In this document: positions 55,516-64,000 of the stretch, piece after piece | Numbering within the stretch: position 1 is the first letter of the stretch | How the letters are laid out: each line of letters opens with the position of its first letter | Origin: Aquarana catesbeiana | Lineage: Eukaryota; Chordata; Amphibia; Anura; Ranidae | Assembly (NCBI RefSeq): GCF_042186555.1 | Contig: NC_133328.1 | Span: 499,499,106 to 499,563,105, forward strand | Direction of reading: 5' to 3' | DNA: 64,000 nucleotides | The notes under the pieces: model-generated | Told to the model about the DNA's origin: nothing | What the model saw: only the letters and a program-made list of their open reading frames with translations | Databases searched by the model: none | Position numbers and translations under genes: made by a program

Positions 55516-58500
55516 ATGGCTTATTCTTCCCTAGGTCGCAGACCAATGATCATATCGCACAATGTGAAAGGGCTGAATATCCCGGAAAAATGATCCACAC
55601 TGACAAGAGAATTAAAGAAAGGTAGGCCACACTTTGCCTTTTTGCAGGAAACCCACTTTCAAACAAAGTACCAAAAATGACTGGCCCTTACTTTGTAGAA
55701 GCAATACATGCTACAAACTCTTTAGCTAAAAGTAAAGGTGTGTCAATTTTGATCGGCAAGGATGCTCCATTTAATCTGACAGATAAAATGATAAACCCAG
55801 ACGGAAGATACATCTTTGTGAAGGGTACTTATGCTGGCTCCCTGATTACCCTCGCCAATGTATATTTCCCCAATTCCTCACATGTGGCTTTTTGTCAGCA
55901 TATGATACGGGAGCTTTCGGACTTTGCAACAGGTTGCCTAATATTAGGAGGAGATTTCAACATCCCTCTTAATCCACTCTTAGACACTTCAACAGGAAAG
56001 ACCTGCATAACCTATAAAATACTCAAAAAAATTAAGCTCATGTTAAACTCACTAAACTTAATTGATACGTGGCGATTTCTACACCCAACAGATAAGGATT
56101 ATACCTTTCACTCCATACCGCACAACCGTTATTCCCGTATAGATCACCTATACATTTCACAAAGAGATCTCACAAGAGTGACGGAGGCTAGAATAGGAAT
56201 TCAATCCTTATCAGACCACGCCCCAATTTCCCTGACATTGGTAGAGAATCCGACGACTTTTAACCCGACCTCCTGGAGACTTAATGCGTCTCTCTTGACC
56301 GATATAGAACTATTACCCAAAATTAAAATTAAACTCAAAGAATTCTTTCAACTAAATGATACGCCAGGAGCAGACCCTCTAGCGATATGGGGAGCCCACA
56401 AATGTACTTTGAGAGGTGACTTGATTCGCATGTGGGCACATCGTAAGAGACTCCAGGAGGCCGAAATCAAAAAATTGCTAGGACAGATTTTCTCACTTGA
56501 AACAAAACACAAACAATCTTTATCTGAAGCATCTGCCAGTAATCTCCTGGAGGCCAGAAAAAATTTACAACAAATTTTACATACTAAAACAAAACGCCTT
56601 CTTTTTTTCCGGAAGAAGGTATATTATGAGGCAGGGGACAAATCAGGCAAACTTCTAGCTAGGGCCTTACGCGAACCACAAAACTCTAAAAACATCTCAG
56701 GAATCAGAAACGCAAATGGATCCGTAGATGTTACAACAGAAGAAATAGCCAGACACTTCCACACATTTTACACAAAACTGTATAACCTGCCACCCCAACA
56801 GAGACCCCCGGGTGTTCCGGCCAACAGAACACAGGCTATACAAGAATATGTGCAACAGAGTGGACTACCCCGGTTAAAAGCAGAAGATGTTAGTCAACTA
56901 GATGAACCAATCACCCCAATGGAATTGCAACAAGTTATCAAAGCACTCAAACCAGGAAAGAGCCCAGGACCAGACGGCTATACTGCCATATACTATAAGA
57001 CTTTTTTGGACATTCTGTTAGACCCCCTGCTAAAAGCCTTTAACTCCCTTACTGATACTAGACCTATTCCATCTGACATACTAGCTGCACACATTACGGT
57101 AATTCCCAAACCAGATAAAGACACAGCAATTTGCTCGAGCTATAGGCCCATCTCCCTATTGAATATCGATATAAAGTTACCAGCCAAAATCCTTGCAAAC
57201 AGACTCAGACCATTACTACCAGAGATAATCGGACCGGAACAGGTAGGCTTCATGCCAGGAAGGGAAGCAAAAGATAATATCATCAAGGCACTCCTTCTCA
57301 CACAAGCTTCACACTCCCTGCAAGTTGAAAGTCTTCTCCTGTCAACAGACGCGGAGAAGGCTTTCGATAGGGTAGCTTGGAATTTTATGTTTGCGACATG
57401 TGCACATATTGGCTTAAATCCTAATATGATGGCATGGATCACAACACTTTACCAGACACCATTAGCGAGGATAAAGATCAATGGGTCCTTGTCAGAAAGA
57501 GTAGGAATGATGAATGGTATGAGGCAAGGATGCCCCTTGTCCCCGCTGCTGTTCATCCTCTCGCTGGAACCTTTCATAAGAACGATTAATAAAAATGAAT
57601 CAATTCAAGGTATCACCATACATGACAAGACATATAAAACAGCAGCATATGCGGACGATCTACTATTTTTCGTAACAAACCCACACACCACACTACCTAA
57701 TCTCATGAAAGCTTTCATGCACTATGGGTATATCTCTCTAACCTTAAAATTAACCTCACAAAATCAGAAGCCATGAACGTCAACTTATCACCATCTACCT
57801 TGATATTGACACAAGCCAACTGCCCATTTAAATGGGAACAGAAGGCCTTAAAATACCTGGGAGTATGGCTGACTCCTAAGACAGCTAAGATCTTTGAGGC
57901 TAACTTTCCACCATTACTTCTTAAAATAGAAAAAGATCTGAAACTTTGGAACGCAGGATACTTTTCGTGGTTTGGAAGGGCTGCCATTTGAAAAATGGTA
58001 ATACTACCTAGGCTCCTGTACCTCCTGAGGGCACTGCCGGTCAACCTACCTCAAAAATTCTATAGAAGATTACACACCTGCACCCTAAATTTCCTCTGGG
58101 CACATAAAAGAGCTAGGATCAAATTCTCACTTATGACCAGACCCAAGGAGGTGGGAGGAATGGGACTCCCAGACTACAAAAAATATCATCAAGCAGCTCA
58201 TCTTACAAGGGTGGTTGACTGGCACTGCCACGGAGGGGACAAGGACTGGGTCGAACTGGAAAAAAAAACTAAGCTCCTATCCACTTTTGCTTTCTCCATG
58301 GAATCCTGGGTTACAAAGACTCACTAAGGCCCAACAAAATTCAATACAACATAACACACTAGCCATATGCAAAAAAATAGACAAAAATCTGATACTGACC
58401 TCCCCGCTGAGTCCCCTTACCCCTTTAACTGATAACCTGGACTTTTCACCAGGTGTAAATAACAAACTACTCTGGAAACCTCTCACAGACAAGACTTTAC

Positions 58501-59363
58501 AAGCAGGAGAATGTTTTCAAAATGGGAAATTTAAAGACTACCGGACCTTATAGAATGATAGTGGGATACTCAACTTGCCACTCTGGACTTATTTTCAGAT
58601 ACGTAGTTATGTGACTGATAAGTCCAGAAGAGGACACTTCTCAAGACAACTAACTGACTTGGAAAAGGTTTGTGAGGAAGGTAAACGGACGACAAAAACT
58701 ACCTCCATCACATATAAATGGCTGCAAAACTCAATCAGTGACACAGCTGACAGATTCAAAACACATTGGTCTCAGGTACTAGGCCACACGATTACTAACA
58801 GACAGTGGACGAAAGCTTGCATTCTAGCACACAAGTGCTCTATAAGCACAAAGACACAGGAAACGTCCTACAAATTACTCACAAACTGGTACATCACTCC
58901 GGCCAAATTGCACTCTTGGTACACACAAACTCCTGATGTTTGCTGGAGATGTGGGAATGGAGGAGGCACGCTAATACACATCTGGTGGCAGTGTCCCAGC
59001 CTGACCAAATTTTGGCAACAGGTTAGAGACACTATTAAAGAGATTACCGAAACTAAGATCGTATTAGATGCGGCATGCTGCCTTCTCCACATCAACACAT
59101 TTCCATTAAAGAGATACAAACACTCGCTGACCAAACATCTACTAAACGCGGCCAAAACTTTGATTCCTGCCCTCTGGAGAACCACACGGACCCCAACCAT
59201 CTCACAGTGGCTAACAAAAGTTTCCGAGATTTGCGAAATGGAAGATACTCTGGCACAGGCCTCAGATGGAGTAGACAGATTTCATAAAACATGGACCCCA
59301 TGGTTTGAATTTCGCTATTCTGCTGCTTATAAAGACTTGAGAGGAAGCGGAGCGAAGCCATAA
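55516..59363 (+). pseudogene. LINE ORF2 (AP endonuclease + reverse transcriptase)
   Basis: Start ATG 55516 (MAYSSLGRRPMIISHNVKGL); a stop at 55591 and a shift near 55677 interrupt it. The long frame 55677-57776 has endonuclease blocks (LILGGDFNIPLN; SRIDHLYIS; SDHAPISL) and RT blocks (KPGKSPGPDGY; YRPISLLNID; LSTDAEKAFDRVAW; GMRQGCPLSPLLF; AYADDLLFF, the catalytic box). After a shift near 57760 it runs to a TGA at 57989 and on to 58327. After another shift it goes from 58215 to a stop at 58551, and then through to 59363 with the C-terminal zinc knuckle-like CWRCGNGGGTLIHIWWQCPS. About three frameshifts and three stops, catalytic residues intact. Target-primed reverse transcription enzyme. Confidence 0.9.
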
Positions 59364-59805
59364 CCCACCTTTCTTGACACAGAACACTTGAACACAAAAG
59401 TACTTCCAATCTGTGTCCGATACCTCTTCTTGACCCTACCCTATTCTTCTTTCTCTTCATCACTTTACAATCTTTATCTTTTTCTTTACAAATAAAAACA
59501 TACTGGTATGGAATGATTCTGATTAAAATCTGATTGTGCCTATTTGGGTTCTAAGTAAAACATGGTTATAGATGTTATTTATGTATTACCAAGCTGAGGA
59601 ACCAATAACAGAAGTTAGATAGCCAAGAAATGTATGTATAACGCTTAACTGATCTCAGGTTCAAAGGTGTCGATGCGTTATATAATATAATTAGATGCCA
59701 TATGCTACAAACAGTGGATTTTTGAATGTAAGGTACGTTTTTGATGTAAGCTTGTATACTTTTCTATACTGTTATGAAACTTAATAAACTTTGAATGTTT
59801 AAAAA

Positions 59806-59819
59806 AATCTATTCGAGTT
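59806..59819. repeat. LINE target duplication (right)
   Basis: AATCTATTCGAGTT; see 53143-53156. Confidence 0.92.
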
Positions 59820-60374
59820 TATTCCTTTGAATATTATTTCTATTATGGATTTTTCTTATTGTTATTTATACTAACATTTTTGTGTTTAAAATATATAGAA
59901 AACATTTTTGTGGGGGCACTGTATTGAAATAATAATAGTCCTAATGATTATTATCTGTAGGAGTGTCTTACGACACCTTCTAATACCTTCTAATAGTGCC
60001 TCTTGATATATTTCTTTCAATTTACCATTTTAAATTATTTTTCTATTATGGATGTCTTCTTCCATTTTTCCACTAGATGGCACAGCGGGACATCTATGTA
60101 CTTATTTGGTTGGTGTTTTATAACGCCACATTTTATATTGTTTTCTAGATATATTTATCTATTTATGCCCCATCAGATTTTCCCTCTTAGTCTTTTTCTT
60201 CAATATTTATTAGTTTTCTCCGTTTAGTTTTATTATTTGTAATACATCCAATACGGTTTCACGCATTTCCTGTTTTCAATGAGAATGTCATGGTGCTGCC
60301 ACTTGAGCTTCAGAACGAGGCGTGGTTTCCGTGAGTGTTATATATATCGATGAGTCAGTGCGTCGCCCGTTCCC

Positions 60375-60406
60375 TTGACGACAACTTCTAAGACGAAACG
60401 TACGTC
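60375..60406 (+). ncRNA. Degenerate hammerhead-like motif in right PLE arm
   Basis: TTGACGAC, then AACTTCTAAGAC, GAAA (60395-60398), CGTACG and TC. The strand TTGACGA fits CUGANGA except for U at the invariant first C. The AAC of stem II is GTC in the left arm, where it pairs; the two arms together suggest an ancestor closer to an active hammerhead. Downstream lies TGGCGTCATCGG (TGACGTCATCGG in the left arm), the place where foldback 2 begins. Confidence 0.4.
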
Positions 60407-61087
60407 GGATGGTTGCACGCTGGCGTCATCGGTGTCCTCTCATCTCGAACGAGTGTCTGCAGGCCAGCCGGCTGTTTTTATCTTCGTTTATGCCTATATT
60501 CATGCTGTCTATGTAAGTGTAAACCCCCTTCCTTTTAATAAAATTGTATTTACTGATTTACATTATGGAGATCCTATTTTTTATTCCTCTGGGTCCCCCT
60601 TGTTGATTATATCTATCCACTGGACAGAGCCTTCCTGCCTGGTCTTCCTCCCCTGGTGAGGTCGGATTGGGACGCCTCCATTTAACGGATATCCTATTTC
60701 AATACAAGCGGTCTTGTAGCTTGCCTCTGGTAAGCATGTATTGCTACTGGTGGTGGATCTTTCACTTGGTGCCATTTGTTGAGCTTTATTCTTATCACCA
60801 TTGGATTCTTTGGGACTTTTTTTACACACTGTTATTCACTTCAATATTGTTATCACGTTACTTTATCTGACTCCTCACAAAATTTTTTATTACTGTCAGA
60901 TATTTGTTTTTCTGATATTGGTCGTCATATTTTTATTTCAATGTATATTATTTCATCTCTGGTTTAGCGCAGTTCATTTTTTATTTATATGACTTGTTTA
61001 TTTTGTATGCCTCCCAAATTGGGACTGCAGCTTTATAATTTTTTTGTGTTTGTGAAGCGCGGTAATTTATTGTGTTTTTCTGGTTTA

Positions 61088-61102
61088 TTCTCCTCCTTGT
61101 AG
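61088..61102. repeat. Target duplication of PLE foldback 3 (right)
   Basis: TTCTCCTCCTTGTAG, identical to 46948-46962. Confidence 0.97.
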
Positions 61103-62690
61103 GATGGAGATAACCGATTGGATTGACTCTATGCGGAAAAAAAAGAGTGGTTATATTCAGGAATTGAATTTAAATTTTTGAGATCCAGAATGTCCATTTG
61201 GATTTAACCAAACCCCAACCTCTGGTCTTACATCATGGGGGCCACCATGATCACTTTTTGCCAAAAGATGGTCCAAAGCTTGAGAGAAAGACTTTTTTTT
61301 TCTCCGGATCCTTAGGAACGCTTGATCTGAGAAAATGAGGAGACGGGAACTCTTGAGAACCTGTCGCATTTTGACCCACACTGGGATGCAATTAAAGTCG
61401 TTTTTTAAACCTATCATGGTTGAGGAAAAAAGATCTTTTTAGTAAAATAAACAGGGGCTGCAGTGTTGAAAATAGTTGCAAACATTTCATGGCCCTGATG
61501 CTCACTCTGACCAGCCACCCCTCTCAGGGGAGGATGTCATTTGTAGAGATGAGTAGACTTTCTTGAGCTTGAGGGAGACCCTTTTAGCTCTTTTTTGGTG
61601 TTGTTTCAACCCCCTCTTCTGACCTTAGCCCGATGCACAAAGCAGAGGTACTACCAGAAGAAATCGCATCCACTGCTTGAGCAATAGTCCAGCCATTGCC
61701 CTGCTATTAATGTTCAGCCTGATGCAAATAGTAAATGCCTGTGTCACCAAAACCTCTTTCATGCTCCACTTTACTCTTATGTCTCTCCGACAATTTTGCA
61801 GGCAGCACGAATGTAGTTTTTTTTTTTTAAACACACTCCCACGTTGGAGGACGCTAACGCCGCACTAAGCCCCGCCCCCACCTCACGCCCCCCCCCCTTT
61901 CTCTTCCAAAAAAAAAATTGTTTTCCCACGCAAACACGGGACTCCGATCCAACGGGATTGGCTTGTGAGTGAGGGATGGCATGGAGGAGACCTGGAAGCC
62001 GCCGCCGAGTAGGGGCGGTGAAAGAAAACAGCATTGCTGATAGTTTTTAGTTCTCTCTTATACACAGCCTCACGAAGAGGGGAAGAGTTCAGCCCAGGTG
62101 GGGATGTCTGGAGGAAGCAAAACCCCCAAACTTACCAGAGGTCTGCCTGCTAGCCGGAGGAAAAAAAGTCTGCTGCTTCTGTGACACAGCGTGATCTCTG
62201 AGCAAAGCATGAGAAGGTACATGTTCAATACAGCCCCCAGTGGTGACACTTAGGCATGACAACATTTACTGTAAAGAAGACATTTGATAAGAAAATTGAA
62301 AGTTTCCTTAGAAAAAACTCCACTTACCTTTCCCGCCGCAGGGTATTCTGTGGTAAAACCAACAGATCCAATCTTCACCCTTCACGGTGGGTTCCGTTAA
62401 CAAACCTTCAGGAACCGGGGACCCTTGGGGAACCCACAATCCTGGACCTGTGATAGCAACCCGCCAGTAAAACTTTATGGCCTTAATACCAAAAGTACTG
62501 GATCCCGGGGTCCAGCTCTCTAAAAAGAGAAGCGTTTACAAGCAAAACCTTGTTTCTTCGGATACGAGGCCCGGGCACCAATTTGGCCTAAAAGACACTT
62601 TGAATGGATCCGGCTGCATAGCTAGCCCCAGCAAGGATTGCTCCAGTGGAGCTCAGCACAGCTTCACTCGTGACCAACACCTTAGACACT
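61103..62690 (-). pseudogene. DIRS copy 2: start of RT and gag region, decayed
   Basis: Minus-strand reading ends at 61103 with FRIESIQSVISILQGE, preceded by ILDLKNLNSIPE (consensus LNLKxLN.....F.MES..SV). It continues directly into LLASINVKDAY at 46947 once the PLE insertion is removed. Upstream (61420-62690) is the gag-like part: Lys-rich stretches near 61430-61600 and 61750-62030 with stops, and a leader toward 62690. No intact frame. A GC-rich block with A/C runs lies at 61860-61920. Confidence 0.65.
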
Positions 62691-62696
62691 GGCGAA

Positions 62697-62830
62697 AAAA
62701 CTGAGATGCTGCCGGTATGTGAGGGGTTATATAGGGAGGCAACTTCCTGTTTAGGGTGTGCCAGTGTCCAGCACCTGAAGGTGGACTATAACCCACATAG
62801 TAATTACTATGGCTCTGTGTCCTGTGATGT
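62697..62830. repeat. DIRS left terminal repeat
   Basis: Inverse of 42129-42263, with shared TATATAGGGAGGCAACTTCC and ATAGTAATTACTATGGCTCT. Confidence 0.85.
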
Positions 62831-62839
62831 CCCGATTAA

Positions 62840-63305
62840 AGAAATTTGCTCTCCCCATAAAATCCTTTTCTTGGAGTCCATGGAGAGGCCCAGAAGTCAA
62901 TCATTTTTTAGTTATACTGCCATCTACCGGAGGATCGAACACTAACAGAATATATGCATATGTTTTGTAGCAAATGAAAGCAAGGTGGTGGGACCTGTGA
63001 CCCTCAAGAGACTCACTCCAAGAAAAGGATTTTACAGAGTATAAAAGTCCTAATTTCTTTCTTGTCCATTGAGGAAGGCATTATTCATATTCGGGCTGTT
63101 CAAAATCAAAACCAACCAAGGGGCGGATAAGACAACAAACAATGTTAACAGGCCCAAAAAAATTGCAGAACTGGGGAATGCCTTCAGCACTAAATGACCC
63201 TATAACCAAAGCTGTTACCAGATGAGGCCTGAAAATCCACCTGGTAGAGTTTAGAGAATGTATGAACAGATTATCAGCTGGCAGCCTTCATATCTGAGAA
63301 ACAGA
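62840..63305 (-). pseudogene. DIRS copy 3, recombinase C-terminus and 3' end
   Basis: On the minus strand at about 63280-63190: SVHTFSKLYQVDFQASSGNS, the homologue of SIHTFTRIYQVGVAFG in copy 2, followed by a non-coding 3' part with an inverted pair AATCCTTTTCTTGGAGT (62864) and ACTCCAAGAAAAGGATT (63014). It is a second DIRS lineage directly abutting the end of copy 2, either host or neighbour of that insertion. The rest of the element is not seen upstream, so it is truncated. Confidence 0.6.
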
Positions 63306-63374
63306 TGCTTAATGCTAAAAAGCCCGAGAAGCACTCAGAGAATTAGTAAAATGCGTCTGGAAGCACGATACTTA

Positions 63375-63690
63375 AAGCTGAATTATACCCAAAAGTGGAA
63401 GCTCCGCTTATCTGCAACCCCAACCCCCCCCCCCCCCCCCCCCGTTGCCACATTTGGCACCTTTCGAAGGGGATGGGAGCAGATACCTGTTTTTGACAGG
63501 TACCCGTCCCCACTTCTGAAAGATCTCGTTGCGGCAAGATCATTCTGAAGTTTGGCCCCCCTCCTCCTTCCCCCTGCCGCCGCGCAGTAGGGAACCGGCT
63601 GTAGGGAACCAGATGCAAACATCGGCTGGGGTGCCGACATCGCTGGATTCCAGGATAGGGAAGTGTCCTAATAACTTGGGAATGACAGAA
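63375..63690. mobile_element. Truncated MITE/SINE-like repeat
   Basis: Begins TTAAAGCTGAATTATACCC, then a 19-C run (about 63425), TACCTGTTTTTGACAGGTAC hairpin (63484) and GCCGCCGCGCAGTAGGGAAC. It has the look of a common frog interspersed repeat, but the right terminus is missing. Confidence 0.45.
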
Positions 63691-63700
63691 GAAGACTAAC

Positions 63701-63869
63701 ACCCCATACACACCATTAGATTTTCTGCAGATTTATTACCAAAACCTTATAATATGAGGTCAAACCTTAAGAGTTTCATTTTGTATGCAGTCAGGCAGCC
63801 CCTTGCACTACATATTTTGGTAAATCTGAAGACAAAAATCTGCAGAAAATCTAATAGTGTGTATGGGGT
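63701..63869. mobile_element. Palindromic MITE
   Basis: ACCCCATACACACCATTAGA and complement ACCCCATACACACTATTAGA frame a 169-bp element; the inverted part extends through TTTTCTGCAGATTT. Target duplication not evident. Confidence 0.7.
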
Positions 63870-63874
63870 CCGAT

Positions 63875-64000
63875 GCCTCGTACACATGATCGGACTTTCC
63901 GCCAACAAAACCGTGGAATTTTGTTCGTAGGGCGTTGGCTCAAACTTGTCTTGCATACACACAGTCACACAATTGTTGGCCAACAATTACAAATGCACGT
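63875..64000. mobile_element. Harbinger-type MITE, cut by window end
   Basis: GCCTCGTACACATGATCGGACTTTCCG, followed by TTGGCTCAAACTTGTCTTGC, matches in reverse the 23519-23619 end of the inner MITE at 23186-23619. Confidence 0.6.

Larger units (their letters stand above)
53157..59805 (+). mobile_element. Full-length L1/Tx1-type LINE
   Basis: 6649 bp from CGGGGGGCGTGGCTTGG to a short A-tail after AATAAACTTTGAATG. It has a 14-bp target duplication, ORF1 (53260-54401), a spacer of about 1.1 kb with T-runs (54402-55515) and ORF2 (55516-59363), then a 3' UTR with AATAAA signals (59490, 59783). It is inserted in the 3' UTR of the right PLE arm, so it is the youngest of the four nested elements here. 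Both ORFs carry frameshifts. Confidence 0.9.
46963..61087. mobile_element. PLE foldback insertion 3: two head-to-head Penelope-like elements (14.1 kb)
   Basis: Left arm 46963-50627 is one PLE on the minus strand; right arm 50653-61087 is the inverted second copy, interrupted by a LINE (53157-59805). The 5' ends meet at a 25-bp spacer; the 3' ends point outward. Examples of matched pairs: ACCCCACAGGTCTAG (50590) with CTAGACCTGTGGGGT (50677), and the RT and GIY-YIG regions throughout. Arm lengths without the LINE are about 3.66 and 3.79 kb, the right arm having about 100 extra bases at its 3' end. A 15-bp perfect target duplication encloses the whole, inside the DIRS RT gene. Confidence 0.88.
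42080..62835 (-). mobile_element. DIRS retrotransposon copy 2, expanded by nested insertions
   Basis: Inverted terminal repeats of about 135 bp lie at 42129-42263 and 62697-62830 (shared phrases CTATAACCCACATAGTAATT and CACCCTAAACAGGAAG). Next to the left repeat is a second inverted copy (42308-42418) that fits the internal complementary region of DIRS elements. On the minus strand, in order: gag region (62690-61300), RT start (61300-61103), [14-kb PLE foldback], RT (46947-46517), 5S pseudogene, RNase H (46200-46140 and 44175-43640, split by a 1.9-kb PLE foldback), and tyrosine recombinase (43300-42430). Without the insertions it is about 4.7 kb. All frames are broken. Confidence 0.8.

Overview
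This is vertebrate nuclear DNA, most likely from a frog, probably a true frog (Ranidae). The evidence is GT-AG spliced exons of a vertebrate DNA repair gene in a sea of transposons: DIRS elements with tyrosine recombinase, Penelope-like elements (PLEs) with GIY-YIG endonuclease, Tc1, piggyBac and its TTAACCACTT-ended MITEs, Harbinger/hAT/Kolobok-type MITEs and an L1/Tx1-type LINE. The species assignment is inference; the element and gene calls rest on translated motifs and repeat structure read by eye.

Host gene: eight exons of PRKDC (DNA-PKcs, the kinase of non-homologous end joining) lie on the minus strand between 40421 and 22735. All have AG/GT borders and compatible phases and give one continuous reading frame, roughly human residues 2020-2335, including the S2056 (PQR) autophosphorylation cluster. 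Everything else is intron: at least 22.7 kb downstream of the last exon, 10.3 kb between exons 7 and 8, and at least 23.6 kb upstream of the first.

Layout. 1-1600: 5' end of a DIRS element (-). 1700-3930: decayed PLE (+). 3919-12387: MITEs, a solo LTR, microsatellites, a Tc1 derivative, a PLE 3' end with a hammerhead-like motif, and an 18-bp minisatellite. 12388-18473: an almost intact piggyBac transposon with two one-base frameshifts. 18.9-21.2 kb: 5S-derived sequence, a DIRS RT relic and a truncated Tc1. 22.9-33.1 kb: nested Harbinger MITEs and a cluster of piggyBac derivatives, one joining a transposase N-terminus to the C-terminal Cys-rich domain without the catalytic core. 33.2-40.4 kb: the PRKDC exon cluster, with an intronic PLE foldback that holds a Tc1. 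42.08-62.84 kb: one DIRS element (-) blown up from about 4.7 kb to 20.8 kb by two PLE foldback insertions (1.9 kb and 14.1 kb) and a 5S rRNA pseudogene; the 14.1-kb foldback itself carries a full-length 6.65-kb LINE.

The main result is that three PLE insertions (37730-40214, 44190-46125, 46963-61087) are all head-to-head inverted dimers, and each is bounded by a 13-15 bp perfect target-site duplication. This makes them single integration events rather than chance pairs. One is centred exactly on the self-complementary octamer TGACGTCA, just downstream of where the PLE family carries a hammerhead-like motif. No bacterial system, CRISPR array or operon is present.
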